Below, one piece after another: positions 1 to 6,589 of a stretch of DNA of 15,904 nucleotides (position 1 is the stretch's first letter; each line of letters opens with the position of its first letter). Location of the stretch: contig CAZPSL010000075.1 in NCBI GenBank assembly GCA_964589145.1, positions 1 to 15,904 of the forward strand, in the 5' to 3' direction. A model generated the notes under the pieces. It did no database searches. It had not been told where the DNA came from and saw only the letters and a program-made list of their open reading frames with translations. Origin of the DNA: UBA11858 sp964589145. Lineage in GTDB: Bacteria; Chloroflexota; Anaerolineae; Anaerolineales; UBA11858. Made by a program: the position numbers and the translations under genes.

Positions 1-1100
1 TCCTCGGCGGTGGTGCGCACCCAGATGGCTTCGTACATCTGCCCGTCGCGGAAAACGTAGGCTTTGCCGGAGCCGAGCAGGTCAATTTCGATGATCTCCG
101 GCTGGCGGCTGTAAAAACTGTACGGGGCGAACAAAATGACCACGTTATTGGCAGTGATCGGTTTGCTGCTGGCACGGTCGGTGAGCATTTCAAAGGTTTC
201 GCCTTCGCCGGTGTCCAGTGCGGCATCGGCGTAGCGGAGGTAGCCTTGTTTCTCCGCATCATACTGCCATTTGTGGTAACTCTCGGCGGAAAATCGCACG
301 GTTACGCTGTCGGCGGGTTGACCGTCTTCCGGTACGGCCTTGTCGAAGCGCATCCCGTCCAGGTATTGACGCCCGTTGGGGACGCCCTGCCCGGTGAAGT
401 GCTGGCTGAGGATGGCGGTATCGGTCATCAGGTGGTTCCATCCGCCGGGTTCGATGCGGCAGGTGGGGTACTCCACGGTGGGCGGGCAGGGTTTATCGCT
501 GACGGTGGCGAGCCGATTGGCGAAATCGGCGTTGAACAGCCGCCAGCGGACGCGGTAATCGGCGCTGCCGAAGGCAAAGACCGATTTGTAGGCGCGGATC
601 AGGTGTTCATCGGGGAAGCGTGCCGAGCGGATGGGGCCGGCTTCGTCTGCGTTCTGTCCGTAGAAGATGGCGTGGAAGCGGGTGGCGCCGTATTCCTGGT
701 AATATTCGAAGACCAGGTCGGCAGTGGATAGCCCCCATTGGGGGCGAATCTCGCGCGGGAAGTTGGAGATTTTTACCGCGACCGGACGGCGATTCAGAAT
801 TTGGGGGTCAGCGACTTCCAGCCCGGTGAGAGGGTTCACGTTACCTGGAAATTCGACCGGGCCGTAGCCTTCGGCGGGGTAGTCTGCCAGGGGTTCAGGG
901 GGGGGCGTTGCCGTGGGGAGCGGTGTTTCTGTGGGGGTGGCGGTTGGCGGGATTTCCGTGGGGGTGGCGGTTGGCGGGGGCGCGGTAGCCGACGGGATGG
1001 GTGTTGGCGGCTCTGTGGCGGGCGGGGGAGTCGTTGACGGGGTGCAGGCGATTATTCCGAGGATTGCAATCAGGGTGAAAATTCCGGGGATACGTTTCAT
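1..1100 (-). CDS. DUF3048 (YerB-like) lipoprotein, 3' end cut by the window edge
   Basis: The first 366 residues are visible; the frame stays open to base 1, so the C-terminus lies outside. The start at 1100 is supported by an AGGAG six bases upstream. Residues 1-19 form a lipoprotein signal (hydrophobic stretch, then IIAC with Cys19), so the protein is probably anchored on the outer face of the membrane. Residues 20-72 are a Pro/Thr-rich linker. The DUF3048 domain starts at NPLTGLEVADP (about 89) and continues through RPQWGLSTADLVFEYY, GATRFHAIFYG and GPIRSARFPDEH, all typical of the family. The C-terminal part VVILFAPYSFY...AYVFRDGQMYEAIW matches DUF3048_C. Compared with its neighbour at 1151-2446, about 65 residues are missing. 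The biochemical role of the family is not known to me; the B. subtilis relative is YerB. It is the last visible gene of the left-hand cluster. Confidence 0.9.
   Translation of the reverse strand, partial: MKRIPGIFTLIAILGIIACTPSTTPPPATEPPTPIPSATAPPPTATPTEIPPTATPTETPLPTATPPPEPLADYPAEGYGPVEFPGNVNPLTGLEVADPQILNRRPVAVKISNFPREIRPQWGLSTADLVFEYYQEYGATRFHAIFYGQNADEAGPIRSARFPDEHLIRAYKSVFAFGSADYRVRWRLFNADFANRLATVSDKPCPPTVEYPTCRIEPGGWNHLMTDTAILSQHFTGQGVPNGRQYLDGMRFDKAVPEDGQPADSVTVRFSAESYHKWQYDAEKQGYLRYADAALDTGEGETFEMLTDRASSKPITANNVVILFAPYSFYSRQPEIIEIDLLGSGKAYVFRDGQMYEAIWVRTTAE
931..978 (-). repeat. Two in-frame copies of a 21-base unit in the lipoprotein linker
   Basis: An identical 21-base sequence occurs at 931-951 and 958-978, giving a 27-base period. 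It encodes the repeated peptide PPTATPTE in the Pro/Thr-rich linker after the lipobox cysteine. This is slippage-prone sequence, and the linker length probably varies between strains. Confidence 0.75.
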
Positions 1101-1117
1101 GGCAATCTCCTGGTGAC

Positions 1118-1152
1118 AAGGACTGGCAGACCTGTCAGGTCTGCCAGTCCTT
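1118..1152. repeat. 35-base near-perfect palindrome between the two DUF3048 genes
   Basis: Two 17-base arms flank a single central base (1135). The outer arms read AAGGACTGGCAG and its complement; the core is AGACCTG-T-CAGGTCT. The left end touches the 3' end of the upstream gene: bases 1151-1152 are both in its TAA stop codon and in the palindrome arm. In RNA it would form a stable hairpin, but no U-tract follows, so it is not a classical intrinsic terminator. Related palindromes lie at 12881-12913 and 15167-15201. Confidence 0.9.
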
Positions 1153-2446
1153 ATGGGGTAGCAGTTGGCGGCGGAGGCGGGGTCGGGCGGACGAAGTCAA
1201 ACGTCCAGGTCGCTCCATCGTGTTTTAGTGTCGAATCGCTGTGGATGACCTGAAAGAAGGTCACCCCAGGGCGCAGGGGAAAGTAATCGCCGTTGATGTT
1301 GCGGATGCCGAGCGGTTTGTTCTCGGCGGTGCGCTGCCAGATGGCGGGGTTGCCGGTGCCATCCCGAAAGACGTAAGCGGGGCCCTGCCCTGCGAGTTGG
1401 ATATCGAAAATTTCGGTATCGGAGGAGAGGTAGAAAAATTCGTGGGGGGCAAAGATGATAACAACATTGTCGGCGGCAACGGGCAGCCCGGTCAGGTTGT
1501 CGGTGAGGAGTTCGTATTGCGGGTCTACGTAGGTGTGGTCAATAACGGTGTCCCGGCTGCCCTGGTAACGCAGGTATTGCCCGCTTTCGGGGTCGTATTC
1601 CCAGTAGGCGTAGTTGGCGTAGGAGTAGTTGACGTCGATGTGCGTAGCGAAATCCCTGCCGTAGTTGCCGATGGATGAAAAGGCGTTGGTGACCAGGTCC
1701 GGGCGTTCGTTTCCGCTGCCGCGTTCCGTGACATGGCGGCTGATGGCGGCGGTATCTCCAAACAGGTTGTTGGGCGGGCGGCGGACGTCGTCCCGCCAAA
1801 GGGGGGTAATGCCGGGGCGTTCTACGACCAGTTGGTTGTAGAGGTTGTTTTCTTTGAAGTAGGTGACCACCTTCTGATCGGCACCGTTGAAAACTACAAC
1901 GGCATTGTACATTTTTAGCAGGGTGGCATCGAAGATGCGCCCGGAGCGGATCGGCCCGACCTGGGCGGCATCCTGCCCGTAGAAGACGGCGGCGAAACGG
2001 GTCAGCCCGTCTTCCAGGTAGTATTCGAAAACGTGGTCTGCCAACGAGATGCCCCATTGCGGGCGCACGCTGTGGGGGTAGTTGGAGATTTTGACAATGA
2101 TTGGTTTGCGTTCCAGCAGCAGCGGGTCGGCAACCGGCAATCCGGTGAGCGGGTTGGCGTAATCGGGAAAGTTTTTTGGCGAAACGCGGATAATCGGCGG
2201 CATGGTGGCCGCGGGTGTATTTGTTGGCCCCGGTGTGCGGGTTGGCTTTGGTGTGGCCGAGCCCATCGGGGTGGCTGTGTCCAGCGGGGTAGGCCAAGGG
2301 GTAGGAGTGTTTTGCGCCATGGTTGGGAGCATGGCGGTCGGCGGTAAGGTAGGCAGCGGAGCAAAGGCCTCCTCGAGGATGGAACATCCCGCCAGCAGTG
2401 CGGCGGCAAATATCAGGGTGAACGGAGCAAGTTTGCGGGGTGTCAT
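1151..2446 (-). CDS. DUF3048 (YerB-like) lipoprotein, complete
   Basis: A complete 431-residue paralogue of the downstream gene at 1-1100. The signal peptide ends in the lipobox LLAGC with Cys21 as the predicted lipidated residue. A Thr/Pro-rich linker follows (about 45-83). DUF3048 starts at NPLTGLPVADP (about 98) with the family motifs RPQWGISLADHVFEYY, GLTRFAAVFYG and GPIRSGRIFDA. The C-terminal domain contains VVIIFAPHEFFY, AYVFRDGTGNPAIW and a final GATWTFDFVRP, and the chain ends in a PPPPPTATP tail. No good ribosome binding site precedes the ATG, although the signal peptide fixes this start. The gap to the upstream membrane-protein gene is only 24 bases, so translation may be coupled. 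Function unknown; an extracytoplasmic, envelope-associated role is inferred from the lipoprotein signal. Confidence 0.93.
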   Translation of the reverse strand: MTPRKLAPFTLIFAAALLAGCSILEEAFAPLPTLPPTAMLPTMAQNTPTPWPTPLDTATPMGSATPKPTRTPGPTNTPAATMPPIIRVSPKNFPDYANPLTGLPVADPLLLERKPIIVKISNYPHSVRPQWGISLADHVFEYYLEDGLTRFAAVFYGQDAAQVGPIRSGRIFDATLLKMYNAVVVFNGADQKVVTYFKENNLYNQLVVERPGITPLWRDDVRRPPNNLFGDTAAISRHVTERGSGNERPDLVTNAFSSIGNYGRDFATHIDVNYSYANYAYWEYDPESGQYLRYQGSRDTVIDHTYVDPQYELLTDNLTGLPVAADNVVIIFAPHEFFYLSSDTEIFDIQLAGQGPAYVFRDGTGNPAIWQRTAENKPLGIRNINGDYFPLRPGVTFFQVIHSDSTLKHDGATWTFDFVRPTPPPPPTATP

Positions 2447-2470
2447 TTGCTAAATGCGAAAGTCCTGTTG

Positions 2471-2956
2471 CTATTCATCTTGGGTGGCGCGGTTGACCCC
2501 GTATCCGGCGATGAGTATGGCAATGCCGTTGGCGATGATCTCATCCAGCCCGCCGGGGATGAAACCGCCAAAGGCGGTGTAAAGGGCGGCCAATAGCAGG
2601 GGGATGATGGTCCAGCGCGGGGTACGGGAATCCTTGCGAAGGGCAAGGGTGTAGGTGAGGGCGGACCCGGCCGCGTTTACGGCAGCGTCATCAATCCCGA
2701 AGGGGATCAGATCCGGGCTGACGGTGTAGATCACGCTGAAGAAATAGGGCAGGATGACGGTGAGCCAGGTTTGGGTTTCCACCTGAAAAAGCAGAAAGGC
2801 TCCCAGCGCCATAAATCCGAGGAAAAGCCCGGTGCCCAGATACAGTCCGGTGGTGGCATCCCAGGTGTACCAGCCGATGCCCAGTCCAATCAGGGGGAGC
2901 AGGACAGCAGCAGCCAGAAAGATCACAGAAAAGAGAATAATGTAGCGGTCGCGCAT
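2471..2956 (-). CDS. Small multispanning membrane protein with two DUF1232-like motifs
   Basis: A 161-residue hydrophobic protein with about five membrane segments (about 5-29, 35-57, 62-80, 90-106, 115-152). I do not recognise a named family over the whole length. Residues 80-90 read SPDLIPFGIDD, which resembles the SPIDLIPD...DD core of DUF1232/YkvA proteins. Residues 131-140, GFIPGGLDEI, repeat the same pattern, and the stretches after both (AAVNAAGSALTYTLALR and IANGIAILIAGYGVNR) align loosely, which suggests an internal duplication. The ribosome binding site is weak: a GGAG lies about 12 bases upstream. The gene lies 24 bases before the complete DUF3048 gene and is separated from the DRTGG gene by a 278-base gap rich in hairpins. 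Function not assigned. Confidence 0.8.
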   Translation of the reverse strand: MRDRYIILFSVIFLAAAVLLPLIGLGIGWYTWDATTGLYLGTGLFLGFMALGAFLLFQVETQTWLTVILPYFFSVIYTVSPDLIPFGIDDAAVNAAGSALTYTLALRKDSRTPRWTIIPLLLAALYTAFGGFIPGGLDEIIANGIAILIAGYGVNRATQDE

Positions 2957-2989
2957 GGCAGAAAAGGCTCCGAAAGCGATGTTGTGCGG

Positions 2990-3135
2990 TTCCGGCGGGG
3001 CTGCCGGAATAGGTTGGTTGTGGATGCTGTTTGCAGCAGGTGTGCAACCCAGCGGGTATCAGGGCGATTTGCCGCCCGTTCAAGGGCAATGGAAACTGGC
3101 CGGACATGCGCAACGGGAAGGGGCGCTTTCCGGCC
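2990..3135. other. Cluster of inverted repeats in the leader of the small membrane-protein gene
   Basis: The 278-base gap 2957-3234 contains no credible gene but has three hairpin-forming sequences. The first is TTCCGGC/GCCGGAA at 2990-2996 and 3003-3009. The second is an outer GGTTG/CAACC (3016-3020, 3045-3049) around an inner GCTG/CAGC (3026-3029, 3034-3037). The third is GGCCGGA/TCCGGCC (3098-3104, 3129-3135) around an inner GCGC/GCGC. On the minus strand all three would lie in the RNA between the DRTGG gene and the membrane-protein start. They may serve as processing, attenuation or termination structures, or they may be repeat remnants. Confidence 0.4.
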
Positions 3136-3234
3136 GTCGTTCAGAGCAAAAGTCCTGGTTGAAAATCTTTTCTCTGGTGGTATCAATGCTTTTGGGGAAA
3201 TACCGTTGTTTTGCAACGTTTGTTTGCAAGGAGA

Positions 3235-4302
3235 TTACAAATCCAGGCAGCGGATCATGGCTTCCATATCAACATGCCTTGAGAGCAATTGCTGGAATTG
3301 TTCCAGTTTTGCCAATTGTCCGATGCGGGTTTTGCCGAAGATATTGTCAATGGCTTCAACAGTTTCCAGCGTATTGGTACGCATTAGCAAAATCGGGACT
3401 CCCTGTGCATTGGCCTGCCGGATGATCAGCGGGCGCGGCTCCAGCCCGCCCGTTAAAATCATGCAGGAAACCGGTACCTCCAGGGCGACAATCTGAATGT
3501 CGGAGCGGTCTCCGCCGGTGATTAGTGCAGCGTTGTGTTTTACCCGCAACCGCCCAAGCGCCACTTCCGCCGTCATTGCGCCGACGGTCAGGTTTTCGAC
3601 CTTGATATCACTGGTGTCGCAGTCGGTTAGCACCTCCGGGTGCAGTGCATCAATCAGGTCGTCTACCATTAGTGCAGCCAGCGATTTTTCCTCCGGCAGA
3701 ATGCCGAAAATGCGAATACCTTGTTTTTCGATGTACGGTTTGGCAAAGTTTTTTACAAACTCAATTTCGTGCGGCGGAACGCGGTTGATGATTGCGCCGC
3801 ACATGAATTCTTCCAGGCGGGTAGCCGCGGTCAGCACGTCGTCCATCAGGCGGATTTCATCCCGGTACTTTACCACGCTAAGTACACGGCTTTTCAGGGC
3901 GCGGATTACCTGCGGAGTGGGCAGATCAACTGCATAGCCCTCCCGCAAACTTCCGCCTCCCTCAATGAGCATCAGGTTTTTTCCGGCGGCTGCGGCTCGT
4001 AGTGCTTCTTCCACTTTGGGCATCAGGTCGCCTCCCCCGCTGCCTGTGAGACGGGCTTTCAGCAGGTCGTGTGTTACTACAATCGGGGATAAATCTGCCA
4101 GGGGCAAATCGAGGTTTAGCATGTCTTTGACGAAAGCGGCATCCTCATCCACAATTTTCCCGCCAGTCAGCCGCGGCTGGATGCTTAACGGCTTGAGATA
4201 CCCGATTTTGTATCCGGCATTTTGAAAGTGCTTTCCCAGAGCCAGGCACACAGCGGTTTTCCCTGAGTAGCGTTCAAGGGAAGTGATGTACAAAGATTTC
4301 AT
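3235..4302 (-). CDS. BioD-like P-loop / DRTGG-domain protein (Pta N-terminal-like)
   Basis: A 355-residue soluble protein. An ATG at 4341 is also in frame, but I place the start at 4302 because GGGAG lies five bases upstream and the P-loop fold begins at once (MKSLYITSLERYSGKT). Residues 1-205 resemble the dethiobiotin-synthetase-like P-loop domain at the N-terminus of large phosphotransacetylases: SGKT at 13-16, IEGGGS at 113-118, IINRVPP at 171-177. Residues about 210-325 form a DRTGG domain (LITGGDRSDIQ at 260-270, ILTGGLEP at 282-289). The phosphate acetyltransferase catalytic domain is absent, so it is not a Pta enzyme; a regulatory or nucleotide-sensing role is inferred. Its start lies 22 bases after the dynamin stop codon, strongly suggesting co-transcription. 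Confidence 0.88.
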   Translation of the reverse strand: MKSLYITSLERYSGKTAVCLALGKHFQNAGYKIGYLKPLSIQPRLTGGKIVDEDAAFVKDMLNLDLPLADLSPIVVTHDLLKARLTGSGGGDLMPKVEEALRAAAAGKNLMLIEGGGSLREGYAVDLPTPQVIRALKSRVLSVVKYRDEIRLMDDVLTAATRLEEFMCGAIINRVPPHEIEFVKNFAKPYIEKQGIRIFGILPEEKSLAALMVDDLIDALHPEVLTDCDTSDIKVENLTVGAMTAEVALGRLRVKHNAALITGGDRSDIQIVALEVPVSCMILTGGLEPRPLIIRQANAQGVPILLMRTNTLETVEAIDNIFGKTRIGQLAKLEQFQQLLSRHVDMEAMIRCLDL

Positions 4303-4324
4303 TGAAACTCCCGGTGTCTTTTGA

Positions 4325-6055
4325 TTATTGACGGATGTCAATTTTCCCCCGGATCTGTTCCATTGCTTCCTTGAATCCGGTCAGCGAGTCACTGGTTTCC
4401 ATCAGTTTTTTGCGTTCGGCGCGCACGAAGCGGGAGTAGGGCGCAATCGCTTCTTCGATGTTGCGCAAACTGCGCTGGATTTCGCGCTCAAACTGCGCCC
4501 GCAGCGATGTGATCAGCGTCTCGCGCATCTCGGCGACCTTTGCACGCATCTCTTTCTTGGCCTGTTTGCGCTTGGCGGGGATGATGAACAGCCCCAGCAG
4601 CGCCAGCCCGGAGGCCATCAGGATGCCGGTTACATCCAGAGCGACGGTAGTTGCGATGGTGGTGACAATCACCCCCAGCCCGACCGCACCGATTTCCAGC
4701 ACGGCGGCGGCGGCAACCGCGTTTTGCACATCGGCGGCGATCTTCTGCGCCTCGCGGGTCTTGTCGTAGTTTTCCACCACCTCGCGGGCGGCGCGCCCGA
4801 CTCCGTCCAGCAGGCGCTCACGCTCCGAGTGGAACGCACCCACCGTCGAGCCGCCGACGATGCGCTCTTTATGCTCCCTGCGCCGCTCCGCCAGATGCTC
4901 CGTGACCGCCTGCCATTGCCGCAGGTCGGATTCTACCAGCCAGTCAATCATCTCGCCGACGCGCACATCAATCTGTGTGGGCACATCGGCGATCACTTTC
5001 TGCTCGAACTCCCGCTGGATGCGGTCTTTCTTCATCAGGTCTACTACCCGTGCCAGGCGGATGGTATCGTCGAAGTAATCCTGGCCGCGCTTTTCCATCT
5101 CGTAGATGGTTTTTTCGATATCCGCCATGCGGAACTCGAAATCGCGGCGCATGTCTTCCTCGTAGATTTTCAACTGCCGTTCGATGTCTTCCAGGGCGGA
5201 GAAATCCTCCTGAAGGAGGCCCAGCCGTTCGTTGACGACCTTCAGGTAGCGGCTTACAAGGTGTTCGCCCACCCCAAGGGGGTTCAGCAATTTGAGGCGC
5301 ACGCGGCTCTCCTCGTCCAGATTGCGCTGGATGTAGGTTTCCAGCGGCTCGAAGCGGCTTTGCTCCCACAGTTGGGGCTGACCCTGCTTGGCCTGCAACG
5401 CCAGCCGGGCGCTGACGGGGAAAATCTCCGGGGCGATGCCGAGCAGTTTCTGGGCGTTTTCGCGGATGAAGGTTTCTACCTCGGTCAGGTCGTTCTCGCT
5501 TTGCAGCAAATCCACCTTGTTGAGCACTACAATCACCTTCTTCCCCCAGTCACGGATGCGCTCCAGGAAGGCGCGCTCACTCTCCGAAAAGGGGCGGTCT
5601 GCCGAGGTGACGAAGAGCACCAGGTCGGCGCGGGGAACGAAACGGTTGGTGATGATTTCGTGTTCACGGATGATGGCGTTGGTGCCGGGGGTATCCACGA
5701 TGGAGAGATTTTCCAGCAGTTCCACAGGGGCGGTCAGGATGTGGAGGTGTTCGCTCTCCACCTGACGGGTTTCTGCTTCCCCGTGGCGCAGCACGTTGAC
5801 CCGCGTGGTGGTGGGTGTTACGCCCTCCCGCAGGATTTGCTGCCCCAGCAGGGCGTTGATGAAGGCGCTTTTGCCGGCGTTGAACTCGCCCACCACCACC
5901 AGCAGGAAGAAATCATCTAACTGGGCGATGGAATCTTCGAGGGTTTTCTGGTCTTCTTCGGTGGTGCCGAATTTGACCAGGGCAACGCGCAAATCGTTAA
6001 GCAGGGCGCGTTCTTCGGTCAGCAGGGCTTCCTGGGTTTTGGTGAGAATACGCAT
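4325..6055 (-). CDS. Bacterial dynamin-like GTPase with a C-terminal membrane hairpin
   Basis: A 576-residue large GTPase. The GTPase motifs are complete: G1 GEFNAGKS (56-63), G2 threonines in TPTTT (about 80-84), G3 DTPG (121-124), G4 NKVD (179-182), and a G5-like VSA (about 214). Helical, charged sequence follows (about 275-440), expected to form the stalk or coiled-coil bundle. A hydrophobic stretch at about 447-492 is likely a membrane-inserting paddle or helical hairpin, then KRKQAKKEMRAK and more coiled coil to the end. This order matches bacterial dynamin-like proteins, which remodel or protect membranes by GTP-driven assembly. Many such proteins occur as pairs; here there is one, joined to the DRTGG gene 22 bases downstream. 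The start ATG lacks a clear Shine-Dalgarno sequence, and a highly structured region lies just upstream. Confidence 0.93.
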   Translation of the reverse strand: MRILTKTQEALLTEERALLNDLRVALVKFGTTEEDQKTLEDSIAQLDDFFLLVVVGEFNAGKSAFINALLGQQILREGVTPTTTRVNVLRHGEAETRQVESEHLHILTAPVELLENLSIVDTPGTNAIIREHEIITNRFVPRADLVLFVTSADRPFSESERAFLERIRDWGKKVIVVLNKVDLLQSENDLTEVETFIRENAQKLLGIAPEIFPVSARLALQAKQGQPQLWEQSRFEPLETYIQRNLDEESRVRLKLLNPLGVGEHLVSRYLKVVNERLGLLQEDFSALEDIERQLKIYEEDMRRDFEFRMADIEKTIYEMEKRGQDYFDDTIRLARVVDLMKKDRIQREFEQKVIADVPTQIDVRVGEMIDWLVESDLRQWQAVTEHLAERRREHKERIVGGSTVGAFHSERERLLDGVGRAAREVVENYDKTREAQKIAADVQNAVAAAAVLEIGAVGLGVIVTTIATTVALDVTGILMASGLALLGLFIIPAKRKQAKKEMRAKVAEMRETLITSLRAQFEREIQRSLRNIEEAIAPYSRFVRAERKKLMETSDSLTGFKEAMEQIRGKIDIRQ

Positions 6056-6075
6056 GAATGGAGGCTTTCTGTTTC

Positions 6076-6107
6076 GTGTTTAGGTTCTATCCGAAAATTC
6101 AAACCGG
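6076..6107 (-). repeat. Copy 1 of an upstream element shared with 7732-7765
   Basis: The core at 6087-6104 reads CTATCCGAAAATTCAAAC on the plus strand and matches 7744-7761 at 16 of 18 bases. Similarity extends on both sides: GTGTTT on the left and a CGG on the right, with small gaps. Both copies lie in the same orientation just upstream of a minus-strand start codon, 20 bases before the dynamin ATG and 29 bases before the ATG at 7702. It could be an operator, a promoter element or a small dispersed repeat. Confidence 0.55.
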
Positions 6108-6279
6108 CATGTCGCCACAGCATGGCAAACTGTATCCGGTTTGTCGAACAGTGATTTTTCGGACAAGTTTTAGAACTTTCGCTAAAACGCAGGGAAACGT
6201 GATGTGGTGCGTGTGTGAAGCCCGCACATCACATCACAAACTACTGTTCAGGGGTGCGCAGGTGTTGCAGAAACGCCTG
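6090..6279 (-). ncRNA. Candidate structured leader RNA upstream of the dynamin gene
   Basis: Four hairpins follow one another. The largest is nested: TCCGAAAA (6090-6097) pairs with TTTTCGGA (6156-6163); inside it CAAACCGG (6100-6107) pairs with CCGGTTTG (6136-6143); inside that GCCA (6114-6117) pairs with TGGC (6123-6126). Next are GTTTTAG/CTAAAAC (6167-6173, 6182-6188), then a 13-pair stem with a two-base bulge (6199-6211 with 6223-6237), then an eight-pair stem with one G-U pair when read as plus-strand RNA (6259-6266, 6272-6279). Read on the minus strand they precede the dynamin ATG by 34 bases. I match no known riboswitch, and the strand is uncertain. Confidence 0.35.
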
Positions 6280-6282
6280 TGT

Positions 6283-6312
6283 TGCCTAATTTTCACATCT
6301 TTTGCCTGCACC
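6283..6312 (+). repeat. Copy of a 30-base repeat, inverted with respect to 9925-9954
   Basis: This copy matches the reverse complement of 9925-9954 at 27 of 30 bases; the shared 3' part reads ACATCTTTTGCCTGCACC. Weaker similarity (ACYGCCCRG) continues inward for about ten bases on both sides. The last 13 bases of the core also occur at 10001-10013. The two long copies face each other across the genes at 6590-7702, 8001-9071 and 9142-9858. Confidence 0.6.
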
Positions 6313-6507
6313 ACTGCCCAGCGCGAAAGTCCTGTTTTTGAAGTAAAGTTGAGGAAATTGTACCACGAGTTGATAGTGCGATTTCAGGGGCCAAAGGGGG
6401 GCAGGCAAATGTTGCAAAAAGATAGTGTTCATCCTACCCAGCCCTCCCCTTCCAAAAATTTCCGCTTTGGTTTCCCTCTCCCGAAAGGAGAGAGAAGGGG
6501 CGGCAAG

Positions 6508-6539
6508 AGACCTGTGAGGCCCTTGGGCCTCACAGGTCT
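6508..6539. repeat. 32-base palindrome downstream of the YDGQF membrane-protein gene
   Basis: Two 15-base arms (AGACCTGTGAGGCCC and its complement) flank a two-base centre. It lies 50 bases past the stop codon of the gene at 6590-7702. The AGACCTGT start resembles the core of the palindrome at 1118-1152. As RNA it would be a strong hairpin, but no U-run follows, so termination is possible but not shown. Confidence 0.85.
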
Positions 6540-6589
6540 GCTGCGCGGTTTTGCCGGTACATCCGTTTGTAGGCAGCGGAAAGCCTCCG

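Larger units (their letters stand above)
6056..6589. other. 534-base gene-free region with hairpins and several repeats
   Basis: No convincing gene lies here. A 180-codon plus-strand frame covers the stretch, but it has no family resemblance and includes translated palindromes, so I reject it. The region holds a repeat shared with the gap upstream of 7702 (6076-6107), nested inverted repeats (6090-6279), a repeat shared with 9925-9954 (6283-6312), a 14-mer shared with 2456-2469 (6323-6336), a CTCTCC/GGAGAG hairpin at about 6476-6492, and a 32-base palindrome (6508-6539). Confidence 0.8.

Noticed and set aside
246..731. 161-codon plus-strand frame, and 738-1037, at the left edge
   Set aside because: Both are exact antisense of the DUF3048 gene that runs off the left edge. 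The real gene is open on the minus strand across the whole stretch.
2923..3216. 97-codon and overlapping 140-codon minus-strand frames upstream of the small membrane-protein gene
   Set aside because: They overlap the real gene in another frame, cover the hairpin cluster and show no conserved features.
3235..4341. Phosphate acetyltransferase (pta) call and the start at 4341 for the DRTGG gene
   Set aside because: Only the BioD-like and DRTGG parts of long Pta are present; the catalytic domain is missing. The start at 4341 overlaps the dynamin gene end, while 4302 has GGGAG at proper spacing.
4328..5920. 530-codon plus-strand frame antisense to the dynamin gene
   Set aside because: It is a codon-bias shadow: the minus strand encodes a complete GTPase with all motifs, while the antisense product is His/Gln/Asp-rich without recognisable domains.
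6087..6104. A sigma-70 promoter inside the shared upstream element
   Set aside because: I could not find -35 and -10 boxes with a 16-18-base spacer in either copy, so I do not call a promoter there.
6508..6539. Intrinsic terminators at the palindromes
   Set aside because: The stems are strong but none is followed by a T-run on the transcribed side, so I list them as repeats; a terminating effect remains possible.
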